DNA from: Candidatus Avelusimicrobium caledoniensis
GTDB lineage: Bacteria > Elusimicrobiota > Elusimicrobia > Elusimicrobiales > Elusimicrobiaceae
Reading direction: 5' to 3'
Assembly: GCA_900315795.1 (NCBI GenBank)
Contig: ONAM01000001.1
Span: 1-64,000 of the forward strand
DNA: 64,000 nt
Positions 8,401-15,917 of the stretch are shown here, piece by piece. The stretch's first letter is position 1. The number at the start of each line of letters is the position of its first letter. A program made the translations under genes and the position numbers. Under the pieces are notes generated by a model, which worked only from the letters and a program-made list of their open reading frames with translations, ran no database searches and had not been told where the DNA came from.

Positions 8401-9830
8401 GGTGTGTTTTTGGTCTTCCAACCGGGATTGCCGCGGGGTTTGGCCGGGGTTTGCACGGTGGGCACCGTTTCGCGGCGGACAGAAGTTGTTTTTCCCGTTT
8501 TGGCCACCGGGGCCGCTGGGGTGGTTTTTGGTTTAGCGGGTAATTCCAAAATCAAATCGTCATCATCCGCCGTCGGAGTGGTTACAGGGACCTCCGGCGC
8601 GGGCCGTTCGTTGGCTGCCGTCGGGCGCGGTTCTTCTGCGCGGGCAGAAGTAACGGCGGGCATTTCGCGTACCGGAACGGTAAATGCGGGCTTGGCCAAC
8701 GGACTTGCCAAGCCGAACGTGCGTTCCGGTTTTTTCAGCAGACGAAGCGGGTTATCTTCCGGGTGCGGCAAGGAAAGTTCTTGGCGAAGCAACGCAGTAA
8801 TATTTGCTTGTGCGGCGGCTTGGTTGAACATTTCATCTAATCCTTCACGAAGGGTAAGCCAATCTTTGGTTACTTCCAGGGACGGGTTACCCAACACATA
8901 GTTAAAAGGGTGGTGGGCGATAATTTCCCTTTGTAAGAAAGGCGGAAAATCGCTTTGGTGTGTGGCAATACGGTTTTGCGGGATATCAAGCCGTTTCCCC
9001 GCTTGCAGGGCTATTTTTTGTACGCCGTCCCATACCAAAGGTAACACAAGCGGTTCTTTGGTGTTCTTATCTGTTTCTGACAGACGTACTTGAGCCAACT
9101 GTCGCAATTCGTCGTAAGCACCTAAGTTAAGCAAGGCGCGGGTTAAAAATAAATCTTTAAAGCTGTCAAACGAACCGAAATCTGTTTGGGCGACCCGTAA
9201 AATATCACTTGCATCGTTTTTTGTTCCCAATAAACCGAGGTTTGTTACCGCACTCATTTGTTGGGAAAAATAATCGTTGGGAAATACGCCCTTTGTTCCT
9301 ACGCCGCCTACAATTTGCCGGTAGTAAGTAAGCATTTCACTCAGTTGCACGGCTGAAGGCAGTACAATTTCTTCTTCGGTAGTTGTAAATAAATAAGCGG
9401 GCACGGCTGATTCAAAAAACAGTTTTTTTGTATTTGGGGAGAATACCGTCCAGCCGTTTTCGTTTCTGGGGCTGGCGATTAAATCGGGCACGTTGTTTTC
9501 CAACCGTTTTAAGTCCGCCAGGCCTTCGGGAAAAATTTGTTTTTTATGATTCGGAAAAATAGCCTCGTGCATAGCAATAATCGGGTGGATATTGAGGCCG
9601 AAGGATCCCCCTTTGAGTAACAAGGGACGGTCTACCGAGTTGAAAAATCCGCCGAAGCCGGGCACGGTTACTTGAGTCAAACGTCCGGTGGCCTGCGTGA
9701 TTTGCGGATGAAGGCCGGAGTGTAAAGTAACCACCTTGCGCGGCATCCGCAGCGGCGGGATCTTTGCCCAAGCAGACATTAGCTCTGCGCCAAGAAAGAT
9801 AACCGATAAAATAAAAAATTTCTTCATCAT
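5460..9830 (-). CDS. Large exported tandem-repeat protein, 1456 aa
   Basis: No function can be assigned. The N-terminus is a signal peptide (MMKKFFILSVIFLGAELMSAWA). Residues 23-478 form a non-repeated region ending in a Pro/Thr/Lys-rich linker. Residues 479 to about 1368 hold 14 units of about 60-66 aa plus a degenerate fifteenth. The unit consensus is E-L-x-x-Y-x-x-E-H-(D/N)-(G/D)-Q-L-P-P, then an Arg/Ala-rich helix, then GDPNDPDVQAI and a basic tail. Units 8-10 and 12-14 match at a four-unit period. It could be compared with helicase-associated-type helical repeats, but the tryptophan of that family is missing. The start is ATGATG placed 5-8 nt after a TATATT box. It heads the operon with the 869-aa protein. 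Confidence 0.85.
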   Translation of the reverse strand: MMKKFFILSVIFLGAELMSAWAKIPPLRMPRKVVTLHSGLHPQITQATGRLTQVTVPGFGGFFNSVDRPLLLKGGSFGLNIHPIIAMHEAIFPNHKKQIFPEGLADLKRLENNVPDLIASPRNENGWTVFSPNTKKLFFESAVPAYLFTTTEEEIVLPSAVQLSEMLTYYRQIVGGVGTKGVFPNDYFSQQMSAVTNLGLLGTKNDASDILRVAQTDFGSFDSFKDLFLTRALLNLGAYDELRQLAQVRLSETDKNTKEPLVLPLVWDGVQKIALQAGKRLDIPQNRIATHQSDFPPFLQREIIAHHPFNYVLGNPSLEVTKDWLTLREGLDEMFNQAAAQANITALLRQELSLPHPEDNPLRLLKKPERTFGLASPLAKPAFTVPVREMPAVTSARAEEPRPTAANERPAPEVPVTTPTADDDDLILELPAKPKTTPAAPVAKTGKTTSVRRETVPTVQTPAKPRGNPGWKTKNTPQSVRERLENYIRENNDQLPPNNHTLRVTVYKILKEADPTDPDVQAISEIWKARIKPRGWQNQTPRHHYDETRAELEAYIDAHGGLPPTESSLRKRAKYVRETGDPNDPDVQAITELLAGKRQKKLRTPSVVRAELETYMQEHNGQLPVSNTPVRRRAEDVKANGDPNDPDVQAIITLLTDNAIRDRRTPEKVRLELETYLKEHDGQYPPNHTSLDQAIRRLFRQNPTDENEHVAAVRALWNKHLLDVREASRQRLKTDNPAQRTAGAPKPNMDPAQRAKQVREDLEQYTSEHDGQLPPDGHPLRSAAYRIKERFDPQDENVQAVIDLLQSNKQRRGALPNSAEVLTDLQTYFSTHTDLPSGSTPLSKNVYALFNKGNKTDPNVQAITELWNSHKQDRFTPVSPVRAEFEKYLAEHDGNIPPYKHPVRVRAEYRVQNGDPNDPDIIFMRDILETQKQKRVKRSPQQVREELEIYLKEHNDQLPPHKGTLDEAIKRIIKHYPEDPDVQIIIQLRKARQKRPNTPTPKDRSPKQLRADLEEHYKRYDSLNNDRALYQAVNKLLKNGDPNDPDVQAIQKLWDTHRQNIKRTPQQVFEEVQAYYNENGHLPSDGRALHSAANEKINHGDPNDPYVQALKNFWQEKGLRNSATSIAKTRSELEQYIKEHDDKLPPHNSSLRIRYYRALKNGDPNDPNVAAIRQMVDERKQQRTSRSPENVFEELTQYFTGHNDQLPPHSSALYQAAAFVSKTFLDNPLAQQIKEMISSRQQRPNRISPHDRSPQQMRTDLEEYFAHNDILHPRSLLARAARQMLGKSDPNDPDVQAVRALLDSHRQNVKRTPQSVFEETRAYFEENGHLPNDGRALHAAALLYMKKGDPNDPYVIALREYWQEKKTKAVTDFWTEREITGATPTVPRPMAIPMAEQTATLSTIEQLRQDLNRFITQNGRVPSATSADPTERNLRAAAEQLIKEALEVANIFVQTK
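5727..8396 (-). repeat. 14-unit coding repeat array with higher-order 744-bp period
   Basis: Unit starts on the minus strand fall near 8396, 8207, 8012, 7829, 7562, 7373, 7193, 7007, 6809, 6632, 6446, 6263, 6065 and 5888. Units 9 and 13 are both 59 aa and share loss of the LPP turn. Units 10 and 14 share the ENGHLP-x-DGRALH segment. Units 8 and 12 both end in DRSP. The offset is 248 codons, or four units, so a block has been duplicated after the single unit was established. Confidence 0.85.
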
Positions 9831-9873
9831 ACCTTAATATAATAATAAAATGCAAAACGCGTGAACAAGGGTC

Positions 9874-9907
9874 AAAAGACCTAATTTACACCTATCCAAA
9901 AGACCTA
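9874..9907. promoter_or_regulatory. Two GACCTA motifs upstream of the exported repeat operon
   Basis: AAAAGACCTA occurs at 9874-9883 and again at 9898-9907, 24 nt apart, reading TAGGTCTTTT toward the 1456-aa gene. The spacing puts the two sites just above its promoter. The same half-site occurs in palindromes upstream of three other transcription units in this window. Confidence 0.55.
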
Positions 9908-9910
9908 TAA

Positions 9911-9943
9911 AAAGGGGGCGTCCGCGGGTGATGTGCGGACGCC
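9911..9943 (-). terminator. Terminator of the 55-aa gene
   Basis: GGCGTCCGC (9917-9925) pairs perfectly with GCGGACGCC (9935-9943). On the minus strand the stem is followed by CCCCTTTTT. It lies 17 nt beyond the stop codon of the 55-aa gene and separates it from the exported repeat operon. Confidence 0.85.
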
Positions 9944-9960
9944 GGGTTGTAGGAGGTCAG

Positions 9961-10128
9961 TTATAAGTTACCGGGTAAAAGGCGGGCGGTTAGTTCGCGC
10001 TCCATGACATCAATTTCCAATTGGGTAGCTTGATACCAATCCGCAAAATTATAATTGATATCCGCAAAGGTGCGAAATAAACATTTTTGCCGCACATCTT
10101 TACTTAATTTTTGTTTCCGCTTTGCCAT
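9961..10128 (-). CDS. Small unknown protein, 55 aa
   Basis: This frame has all the marks of a real gene: ATG at 10128, an AGAGGTG ribosome site 8 nt upstream, a TAA stop at 9961 and a strong terminator 17 nt later. The protein starts MAKRKQKLSKDV and continues through a central CLFRTFADINYNFADWYQ segment to a helical MERELTARLL tail. The N-terminus is strongly basic, with no membrane segment or signal peptide. I do not recognise it. It is divergent from hydE, and the shared intergenic region holds two GGTC/GACC inverted repeats, so it may be a small regulator or partner of the neighbouring regulon; that is speculation. Confidence 0.75.
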   Translation of the reverse strand: MAKRKQKLSKDVRQKCLFRTFADINYNFADWYQATQLEIDVMERELTARLLPGNL

Positions 10129-10204
10129 GACTAACACCTCTTTGTGTTAAATGTAAATCATACTTGTAGTTTAGGGGTTTACGTTATTTTTACGAGGGTC
10201 ATTG

Positions 10205-10279
10205 GGTCTATTTTAAATTAGTTTTTAGACCTAGTTTTTTATAAAAGCGGGACCTATCTTGCTTTAGGTACAAGGTCCC
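10205..10279. promoter_or_regulatory. Divergent control region with two GGTC/GACC inverted repeats
   Basis: GGTCTA (10205-10210) faces TAGACC (10226-10231), and GGGACCT (10249-10255) faces AGGTCCC (10273-10279). A further TAGACCTA occurrence overlaps the first pair. The second repeat ends 10 nt before the TATACT box of hydE (10290-10295), in the place expected for a -35 region or an activator site. Confidence 0.55.
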
Positions 10280-10302
10280 AGATTTTTGATATACTTTTAT
10301 AT

Positions 10303-11346
10303 ATGTCAGACGAGATTTTACAACGCGCCACGCAAACGCATACCTTATCCAAAGCGGAAATTGTCCGCTTGCTTTCGCTTGAAAATGCCGAAAAACTTTT
10401 TGTTGCGGCCGATAAAGTGCGCCGACAATTTGTGGGCGACGGCGTTTATCTGCGCGCGCTGATAGAGTTTTCCAACTATTGCAAAAATAATTGTTTATAT
10501 TGCGGTATCCGCGCGGGCAATACGCACGTTAAACGCTACCGCTTAACGCCGCAGCAAATTATAAAAACCGCCCAACAAGCCGTGTCATACGGCTATAAAA
10601 CAATCGTGTTGCAATCGGGCGAGGACGTGTGGTTTGACACGGACAAGCTGTGCGAAATCATCCGTGAAATAAAAAAGTTAGATGTCGCGCTTACCCTAAG
10701 TATCGGCGAGAAATCACGCGAAGAATATGCCGCTTACCGCGCCGCCGGAGCCGACCGCTACCTTTTGCGCATTGAAACGACCGATAAAAATTTATACGAA
10801 AAATTAGATCCGCAAATGAGTTGGGAAAACCGCGTGCGGTGTCTATACGATTTAAAAGAACTGGGGTACGAGGTTGGCTCCGGCTCGCTGGTGGGCTTGC
10901 CCGGGCAAACGGTGGAAAGTTTGGCAGATGATTTATTATTTTTTCAAAAACTTCCCGTGGATATGGCGGGCATTGGGCCGTTTATCCCCCACCCGCAAAC
11001 ACCGCTGGCTAACGAAAAATCAGACGGACATTTTGAACTGGCCTTAAAAATGATGGCGGTAATGCGTTTGTTACTGCCGGACATCAATATCCCCGCCACT
11101 ACCGCTATGGAAACGTTGCACCCGCAAGGCCGTTTATTGGCTTTAAAATCGGGCGCGAACGTGGTAATGCCCAACACAACGGATACGGAGTTCCGCCCGA
11201 TGTACGAATTATACCCCGGCAAAATTTGCTTGGGCGACTGCGCCGAGAAATGCCGCGGTTGTGTGGAAAATAAAATCAATTCTATCGGGCGTTTTGTAGC
11301 TCACAAAAAAGGTTTCCACGGCGACTATTTGAAAGAAAAAAATTGA
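10303..11346 (+). CDS. hydE: [FeFe]-hydrogenase maturase HydE (radical SAM)
   Basis: HydE helps build the organometallic H-cluster of [FeFe] hydrogenases. The radical SAM cluster motif is CKNNCLYCG (C-x3-C-x2-C) in the family-typical context IEFSNYCKNNCLYCGIRAGN near residues 55-75. The 347 aa match the family. A C-terminal Cys group (CLGDCAEKCRGC) is also present. No hydF, hydG or hydrogenase gene is in this window, so they must lie elsewhere. TATACT at 10290-10295 lies 7 nt before the ATG with no Shine-Dalgarno site, predicting a leaderless mRNA. The gene implies hydrogen-producing or hydrogen-consuming anaerobic metabolism. Confidence 0.92.
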   Translation: MSDEILQRATQTHTLSKAEIVRLLSLENAEKLFVAADKVRRQFVGDGVYLRALIEFSNYCKNNCLYCGIRAGNTHVKRYRLTPQQIIKTAQQAVSYGYKTIVLQSGEDVWFDTDKLCEIIREIKKLDVALTLSIGEKSREEYAAYRAAGADRYLLRIETTDKNLYEKLDPQMSWENRVRCLYDLKELGYEVGSGSLVGLPGQTVESLADDLLFFQKLPVDMAGIGPFIPHPQTPLANEKSDGHFELALKMMAVMRLLLPDINIPATTAMETLHPQGRLLALKSGANVVMPNTTDTEFRPMYELYPGKICLGDCAEKCRGCVENKINSIGRFVAHKKGFHGDYLKEKN

Positions 11347-11375
11347 TAAATACGTTGTGAAATTTTTGTTTTAAT

Positions 11376-11402
11376 AAGCAAGCCATGCGCTTGCTTTTTT
11401 TG
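11376..11402 (+). terminator. hydE terminator
   Basis: AAGCAAG (11376-11382) pairs with CTTGCTT (11390-11396) and is followed by a T run. It lies 30 nt after the hydE stop codon and before the first pilin promoter. Confidence 0.85.
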
Positions 11403-11427
11403 TCTTTTCGCCGGTAAAAATTTCTGC

Positions 11428-11455
11428 TTGACATCGTTTTTTTTTTTGCTACATT
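11428..11455 (+). promoter_or_regulatory. T-tract pilin promoter 1
   Basis: TTGACA (11428-11433), a 16-nt spacer made of TCG, eleven T and GC, then TACATT (11450-11455). The pilin start codon at 11495 follows a GGAG ribosome site. The layout is identical at four other pilin genes in the window. Confidence 0.85.
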
Positions 11456-11494
11456 TTCTTTATTGGTATCAAATATCAATAAAGGAGAAAAATT

Positions 11495-12028
11495 ATGCAA
11501 AAGAAAAAGTTGGGCCGTTTAGCTGGTTTTACGTTAATAGAATTATTAGTCGTTGTTCTCATCATCGGCATATTGGCCAGTGTGGCTCTGCCGCAATATA
11601 AATTAGCGGTAGACAAAACCCGCTTAATGAAATTGGTTTCTATGGCAAAGAGCATAGTAGCCGCCCAAGAAAATTATTATTTATCTAACGGGGAATATAC
11701 GGATGTATGGGATAATTTGGCTGTAAATTTTAACGCAACCCAAACAAATGCCTACACGTTGACTTCTAACGCGGGGTGGTCTTTTTCGTTAGCAAGCCGC
11801 GGGTATCTTTGGATTAGCGATGTAAAATTACCGGATATTCAGATTTATTATTTTTACGAACATTGCAATCAATGTGCTCAATCTCCGGTTGGGGGAGGAA
11901 TATCCTGCTATGCAAAAACAACAAGTAGTCATGCAAAAAAACTATGTAAAAATTTAACCAATAAAAAAATGTATGATGTCGGGTCCGGATCGGGAAGCAA
12001 CAGCTATGTTGTGTATAAACTGGAGTAA
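11495..12028 (+). CDS. Type IV pilin-like protein A (177 aa)
   Basis: Prepilin with an 11-aa leader MQKKKLGRLAG ending in Gly before [17 protein letters not shown], the N-methylated hydrophobic helix of type IV pilins and pseudopilins, including the Glu at mature position 5. A prepilin peptidase would cut between G11 and F12. The globular part is short, with a Tyr-rich region and Cys residues near the end (ISCYAK...KKLCKN) that could form the usual C-terminal disulfide loop. No pilus assembly ATPase, platform or secretin gene is nearby, so the exact role (pilus fibre, competence or secretion pseudopilus) cannot be told. Confidence 0.9.
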   Translation: MQKKKLGRLAGFTLIELLVVVLIIGILASVALPQYKLAVDKTRLMKLVSMAKSIVAAQENYYLSNGEYTDVWDNLAVNFNATQTNAYTLTSNAGWSFSLASRGYLWISDVKLPDIQIYYFYEHCNQCAQSPVGGGISCYAKTTSSHAKKLCKNLTNKKMYDVGSGSGSNSYVVYKLE

Positions 12029-12081
12029 CCGCACTTTATTTCCATTTATTCCCCAAATATACTACAATATATAAGTAATAA

Positions 12082-12096
12082 GCGGACGAAGTCCGC
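12082..12096 (+). other. Hairpin in the region before ppdK
   Basis: GCGGAC (12082-12087) pairs with GTCCGC (12091-12096) across a GAA loop, followed by GGCAGTTTTATTTT. It may be the terminator of pilin A or a structure in the ppdK leader; its place 36 nt before the ppdK start leaves both open. Confidence 0.5.
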
Positions 12097-12132
12097 GGCA
12101 GTTTTATTTTATCTAGGAGAACAAAACCGAAT

Positions 12133-14919
12133 ATGGTAAAGAAAACCGTAAAAAAAGCGGCCAAAAAAACGACCGCTAAAAAAGCAGTAAAATACATCTA
12201 CTCCTTCGGTGCCGGTAAAGCCGAAGGCAACGGAAAAATGAAAGAACTTTTGGGCGGTAAAGGCGCTAACTTGGCGGAAATGTCCGGCCAATTAAAATTG
12301 CCCGTCCCCCCCGGCTTCACGATTACCACCGAAGTCTGTACCTACTATTGGAACAACAAACGCACCTATCCGAAATCTTTACAAGCTGACGTGCTTGCCA
12401 ACTTAAAAGAAGTAGAACGCAAAGCGAAAAAAGAATTCGGCTCTGAAAAGAACCCCTTGCTCGTATCCGTTCGCTCCGGCGCGCGTGCTTCCATGCCGGG
12501 TATGATGGAAACCATTTTGAACATCGGTTTAACCGAAAAAACCATCCCGGGTATGATTGCCAAAACCGGCGATGCCCGCTTTGTGTATGACGCTTACCGC
12601 CGCCTTATTATGATGTACTCCGACGTTGTTATGGAAAAGGCCGCCGGTATTGAACCCAAAGACGGCGAAGGTATCCGCAAAATCTTAGACGGTATGATGG
12701 GCGACGTAAAAGCCAAGCTCGGCGTGAAAGACGATACGCAAATTCCGGCGGAAGAACTCAAAAAACTCTGCGTAGAATTTAAAAAGACCGTTAAAAAAGT
12801 GCTCAAAAAAGAATTCCCGGATGATCCGATGGAACAACTTTGGGGCGCGATCGGCGCGGTATTTGCTTCTTGGAACGGTAAACGCGCCATTGCCTACCGC
12901 AACATTGAAAACATCCCGCACGATTGGGGTACTGCCGTCAACGTACAAACCATGGTATTTGGTAACATGGGTAACGACAGCGCGACCGGTGTGGCCTTCA
13001 CCCGCAACCCCGGCAACGGCGACAGCCACTTCTACGGCGAATATTTAATCAACGCCCAAGGCGAAGACGTGGTAGCCGGTATCCGCACTCCCTCGCCGAT
13101 GAACAAATGGTCCACAAACGCCCACTCCAAAAACTTGCCCACCTTGGAAAAAGTAATGCCCAAAGTGTACAAGGAATTAGACCAAATTCAAAAGAAATTG
13201 GAAAAACACTTCCACGATATGTTGGATATTGAATTTACGATTGAAAACCAACGCTTGTGGATGCTCCAATGCCGCGTCGGCAAACGCAACGGTACGGCCG
13301 CGGTGCAAATGGCGTTAGATATGGTAAAAGAACGCCTTATCACCAAAGAAGAAGCCGTTTTGCGCGTAACGCCCGCGCAACTGGGCGAACTGTTACTGCC
13401 CGCCATTGACCCGAAAGCCGAAGCCGGTGCCAAACCGGTGGCGCAAGGTTTACCTGCCGGCCCGGGCGGCGCGTGCGGTAAAATCGTTTTCAATTCCACA
13501 GACGCTATTGAAATGCAAGAAAAAGGTATCAACGCCATTTTAGTGCGCGAAGAAACCAACCCCGAAGATATTGAAGGTATGCGCGCGGCGGCGGGTATTT
13601 TAACCCAACGCGGCGGTATGACCTCTCACGCGGCACTCGTTGCCCGCGGTTGGGGTAAATGCTGCATCGTCGGTTGCGGCGAACTGGAAATTGATTTGAA
13701 CAAGAAAACCGTTTCCATGGGTGGCAAAACCTATAAAGAAGGCGATGAAATCACCTTGAACGGTACGAAAGGGTATGTCTATGCGGGCGCGCTTAAAATG
13801 TTAGGCGCCGGCGAAGGCAACAAAAACTTGGCCAACTTTTTAGCGTTGTGCGACAAGGTCCGCACGCTCAAAGTCCGCGCCAATGCCGATACGGAAGATG
13901 ACGCTATCAAAGCGCGCAAATTCGGCGCGGAAGGTATCGGACTTTTCCGCATTGAACACATGTTCTACGGTAAAAATTCCGACAAGCCGCTCTTCATCTT
14001 GCGCAAGATGATCCTTTCCGGCAATGAAGCCGAACGCAAAGCCGCCGTCAACGAACTTTTCCCGTACATGAAAAAAGAAATCAAAGCCACGATGAAAGCT
14101 ATGTCCGGCTTTGGTGTAACCGTTCGTTTGATGGATCCGCCGCTGCACGAATTCGTGCCGACCTTGCCCGAAAAACAACAAGAGCTTGCTAAAGCGCTTG
14201 GTATTTCCATGGCGGTATTTAAAGAACGTGCCGCCGGACTGCACGAAGTGAACCCGATGATGGGACACCGCGGTATCCGCTTGGGTGTAACGTATCCGGA
14301 AATTACCACGATGCAATCGCGCGCGATTTTTGAAGCCGCGGCTGAACTGATTAAAGAAGGCGTAAAAGCCCAACCGGAAGTGATGATCCCTTTGACCTGC
14401 GACGTCAACGAAATCATCACCCAGAAAAAACTCATCCGCGCCGCCTATGAAGAAGTAGTTGCCAAAACGAAAGTGAAAAAACTCAACTACTCCGTCGGTA
14501 CGATGATTGAAATTCCGCGTGCGGCCGTCTTGGCCTATGAAGTAGCCGCCGAAGCGGATTTCTTCTCGTTTGGTACGAACGACTTAACGCAAATGACGTT
14601 TGGTTTCTCGCGCGACGATATCGGCTCGTTCTTGCCCGAATACCTTAAACAAGGTATCTTGGAAAACGATCCGTTCCAAACGCTGGACCAACGCGGCGTA
14701 GGGATGCTCATTGAACACGCCGTTTGCGAAGGCCGCGAACAAAAACCGCACCTCAAAGTTGGTATCTGCGGTGAACACGGCGGGGACCCGGCCAGCGTGG
14801 AATTCTGCCACCGCGAAGGGTTTACCTACGTGTCCTGCTCGGCGTTCCGCGTGCCGATAGCGCGTTTGGCTGCTGCTCAAGCCGCCGCCAAAGACGTCTT
14901 GGCTAAAAAGAGAAAATAA
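12133..14919 (+). CDS. ppdK: Pyruvate, phosphate dikinase
   Basis: PPDK interconverts pyruvate and phosphoenolpyruvate using ATP/AMP and pyrophosphate, a central enzyme in many anaerobes. The order is N-terminal ATP-grasp domain (GGKGANLAEMSG..PVPPGFTITTE; VSVRSGARASMPGMM), the phosphohistidine domain with GGMTSHAALVARGWGK, and the C-terminal PEP/pyruvate TIM barrel with the catalytic Cys in GICGEHGGDP. The length of 928 aa is slightly above the usual 870-890 because of a Lys/Ala/Thr-rich N-terminal tail (MVKKTVKKAAKKTTAKKAVK) of unknown purpose. A leader with AGGAGAACAAAACCGAAT precedes the start, and a 16-bp terminator follows. Confidence 0.97.
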   Translation: MVKKTVKKAAKKTTAKKAVKYIYSFGAGKAEGNGKMKELLGGKGANLAEMSGQLKLPVPPGFTITTEVCTYYWNNKRTYPKSLQADVLANLKEVERKAKKEFGSEKNPLLVSVRSGARASMPGMMETILNIGLTEKTIPGMIAKTGDARFVYDAYRRLIMMYSDVVMEKAAGIEPKDGEGIRKILDGMMGDVKAKLGVKDDTQIPAEELKKLCVEFKKTVKKVLKKEFPDDPMEQLWGAIGAVFASWNGKRAIAYRNIENIPHDWGTAVNVQTMVFGNMGNDSATGVAFTRNPGNGDSHFYGEYLINAQGEDVVAGIRTPSPMNKWSTNAHSKNLPTLEKVMPKVYKELDQIQKKLEKHFHDMLDIEFTIENQRLWMLQCRVGKRNGTAAVQMALDMVKERLITKEEAVLRVTPAQLGELLLPAIDPKAEAGAKPVAQGLPAGPGGACGKIVFNSTDAIEMQEKGINAILVREETNPEDIEGMRAAAGILTQRGGMTSHAALVARGWGKCCIVGCGELEIDLNKKTVSMGGKTYKEGDEITLNGTKGYVYAGALKMLGAGEGNKNLANFLALCDKVRTLKVRANADTEDDAIKARKFGAEGIGLFRIEHMFYGKNSDKPLFILRKMILSGNEAERKAAVNELFPYMKKEIKATMKAMSGFGVTVRLMDPPLHEFVPTLPEKQQELAKALGISMAVFKERAAGLHEVNPMMGHRGIRLGVTYPEITTMQSRAIFEAAAELIKEGVKAQPEVMIPLTCDVNEIITQKKLIRAAYEEVVAKTKVKKLNYSVGTMIEIPRAAVLAYEVAAEADFFSFGTNDLTQMTFGFSRDDIGSFLPEYLKQGILENDPFQTLDQRGVGMLIEHAVCEGREQKPHLKVGICGEHGGDPASVEFCHREGFTYVSCSAFRVPIARLAAAQAAAKDVLAKKRK

Positions 14920-14947
14920 ACGACTCTTGTAAAGTGTTGTTTTACGC

Positions 14948-14987
14948 ACGAACCTCAAAACAAATTGTTTTGAGGTTCGTTGCTTTT
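14948..14987 (+). terminator. ppdK terminator
   Basis: A 16-bp stem ACGAACCTCAAAACAA (14948-14963) pairs with TTGTTTTGAGGTTCGT (14965-14980) and is followed by TGCTTTTT. Confidence 0.9.
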
Positions 14988-14998
14988 TCTGCGAAACA

Positions 14999-15105
14999 AT
15001 TTCTCAAAACCGGGCCATTTTGACGTACCTTGGGCTTGACGTACCTAGCAGTACGCCTATACGCCCAACTTGTCCGTCAAACTGACCTCGGTTTTGAAAA
15101 ATCAT
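14999..15105. repeat. About 100-bp imperfect palindromic intergenic element
   Basis: The left arm (CAAAACCGGGCCATTTTGACG, then TTGGGC) faces the right arm (GCCCAACTTG, then CGTCAAACTGACC, CGGTTTTG). The two arms match over about 30 nt with small bulges, and the centre also folds (CGTACCTAGCAGTACG-like). It sits between the ppdK terminator and the next pilin promoter. It has no open frame and is probably another dispersed palindromic repeat. Confidence 0.6.
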
Positions 15106-15175
15106 CTTATCCTCTATTCTCTCTGGTAATGTAGCGCACGACATCCCTGTTTTTTCCGTCGGTAAAAAATAAAGC

Positions 15176-15203
15176 TTGACATCGTTTTTTTTTTTGCTAC
15201 ATT
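15176..15203 (+). promoter_or_regulatory. T-tract pilin promoter 2
   Basis: TTGACA (15176-15181), spacer TCG-T11-GC (16 nt), TACATT (15198-15203). An AGGAGG ribosome site follows before the ATG at 15229. Confidence 0.85.
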
Positions 15204-15228
15204 TTATTTAATAGTAAAAGGAGGTTGT

Positions 15229-15774
15229 ATGAAAAACAAACAAGCATTTACGCTCATTGAATTATTAGTGGTCGTTCTCATCATCGGTATTTTGGCGGTG
15301 GTGGCGTTGCCGCAATATCAAGTGGCCGTAGCCAAAAGCCGTTTATCACAGGCGTTTGTGCTCGCCAAATCTATCAAAGACGCCGAAGAGGCCTATTATT
15401 TAGCTAACGGGGAATATACGGAAGATTTAGATAATTTGAGTGTTGATTTCGGACCCTATACATCAACAAGTACTCCGAGATTGGGTTCTACAAATACCTT
15501 TGCCAACAACTATACAGGAGTAATAGAAATTAACGGACTAGGGGGCATGGAAGACAGAGTAAGTGGTTGGGTTCCGCCTTATGCGTCCAGTAATAAACAA
15601 GGCATCGTCTTCTTTTTAGACCATCCTAAAGTACACCATTCTCTTGGAATTTTTAAGGGTATTTGGTGTTACGCTAAAAAAACCGAATATCAAAAAGCGT
15701 GCAAAGCTATGGGAGGAGTATTAAAAGATACGGTAAGCAATACCGGTATAAATGCTTATCAACTTCCTCTCTAG
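15229..15774 (+). CDS. Type IV pilin-like protein B (181 aa)
   Basis: Compact prepilin: leader MKNKQA, then [17 protein letters not shown]. The residue before the cut is Ala, not the usual Gly. The first 60 mature residues are almost identical to those of the next gene ([34 protein letters not shown]), after which the two sequences differ sharply before converging on a similar C-terminal KACKAMGGV...YQLPL tail. The C-terminal Cys pair (IWCYAK...KACKAM) fits a pilin disulfide loop. Terminator at 15801. Confidence 0.9.
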   Translation: MKNKQAFTLIELLVVVLIIGILAVVALPQYQVAVAKSRLSQAFVLAKSIKDAEEAYYLANGEYTEDLDNLSVDFGPYTSTSTPRLGSTNTFANNYTGVIEINGLGGMEDRVSGWVPPYASSNKQGIVFFLDHPKVHHSLGIFKGIWCYAKKTEYQKACKAMGGVLKDTVSNTGINAYQLPL

Positions 15775-15800
15775 CCCTTGCATAGCCCTTTACATCATAG

Positions 15801-15832
15801 AACACCCTTAAGTAATAGGGTGTTTCTTTTTT
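15801..15832 (+). terminator. Terminator of pilin B
   Basis: AACACCCT (15801-15808) pairs with AGGGTGTT (15817-15824), followed by TCTTTTTT. Confidence 0.85.
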
Positions 15833-15854
15833 ATTGTCGGTAAAAAATTGCCTA

Positions 15855-15882
15855 TTGACATCGTTTTTTTTTTTGCTACATT
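15855..15882 (+). promoter_or_regulatory. T-tract pilin promoter 3
   Basis: TTGACA (15855-15860), spacer TCG-T11-GC (16 nt), TACATT (15877-15882). AAGGAG precedes the ATG at 15918. Confidence 0.85.
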
Positions 15883-15917
15883 TTTTTATATGACATATTT
15901 ATCAAGGAGAAAAAATA

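Noticed and set aside
12133..12192. Lys-rich N-terminus of PPDK as a targeting signal
   Set aside because: No hydrophobic segment or cleavage site; it is more likely a disordered basic tail, and the enzyme is cytoplasmic.
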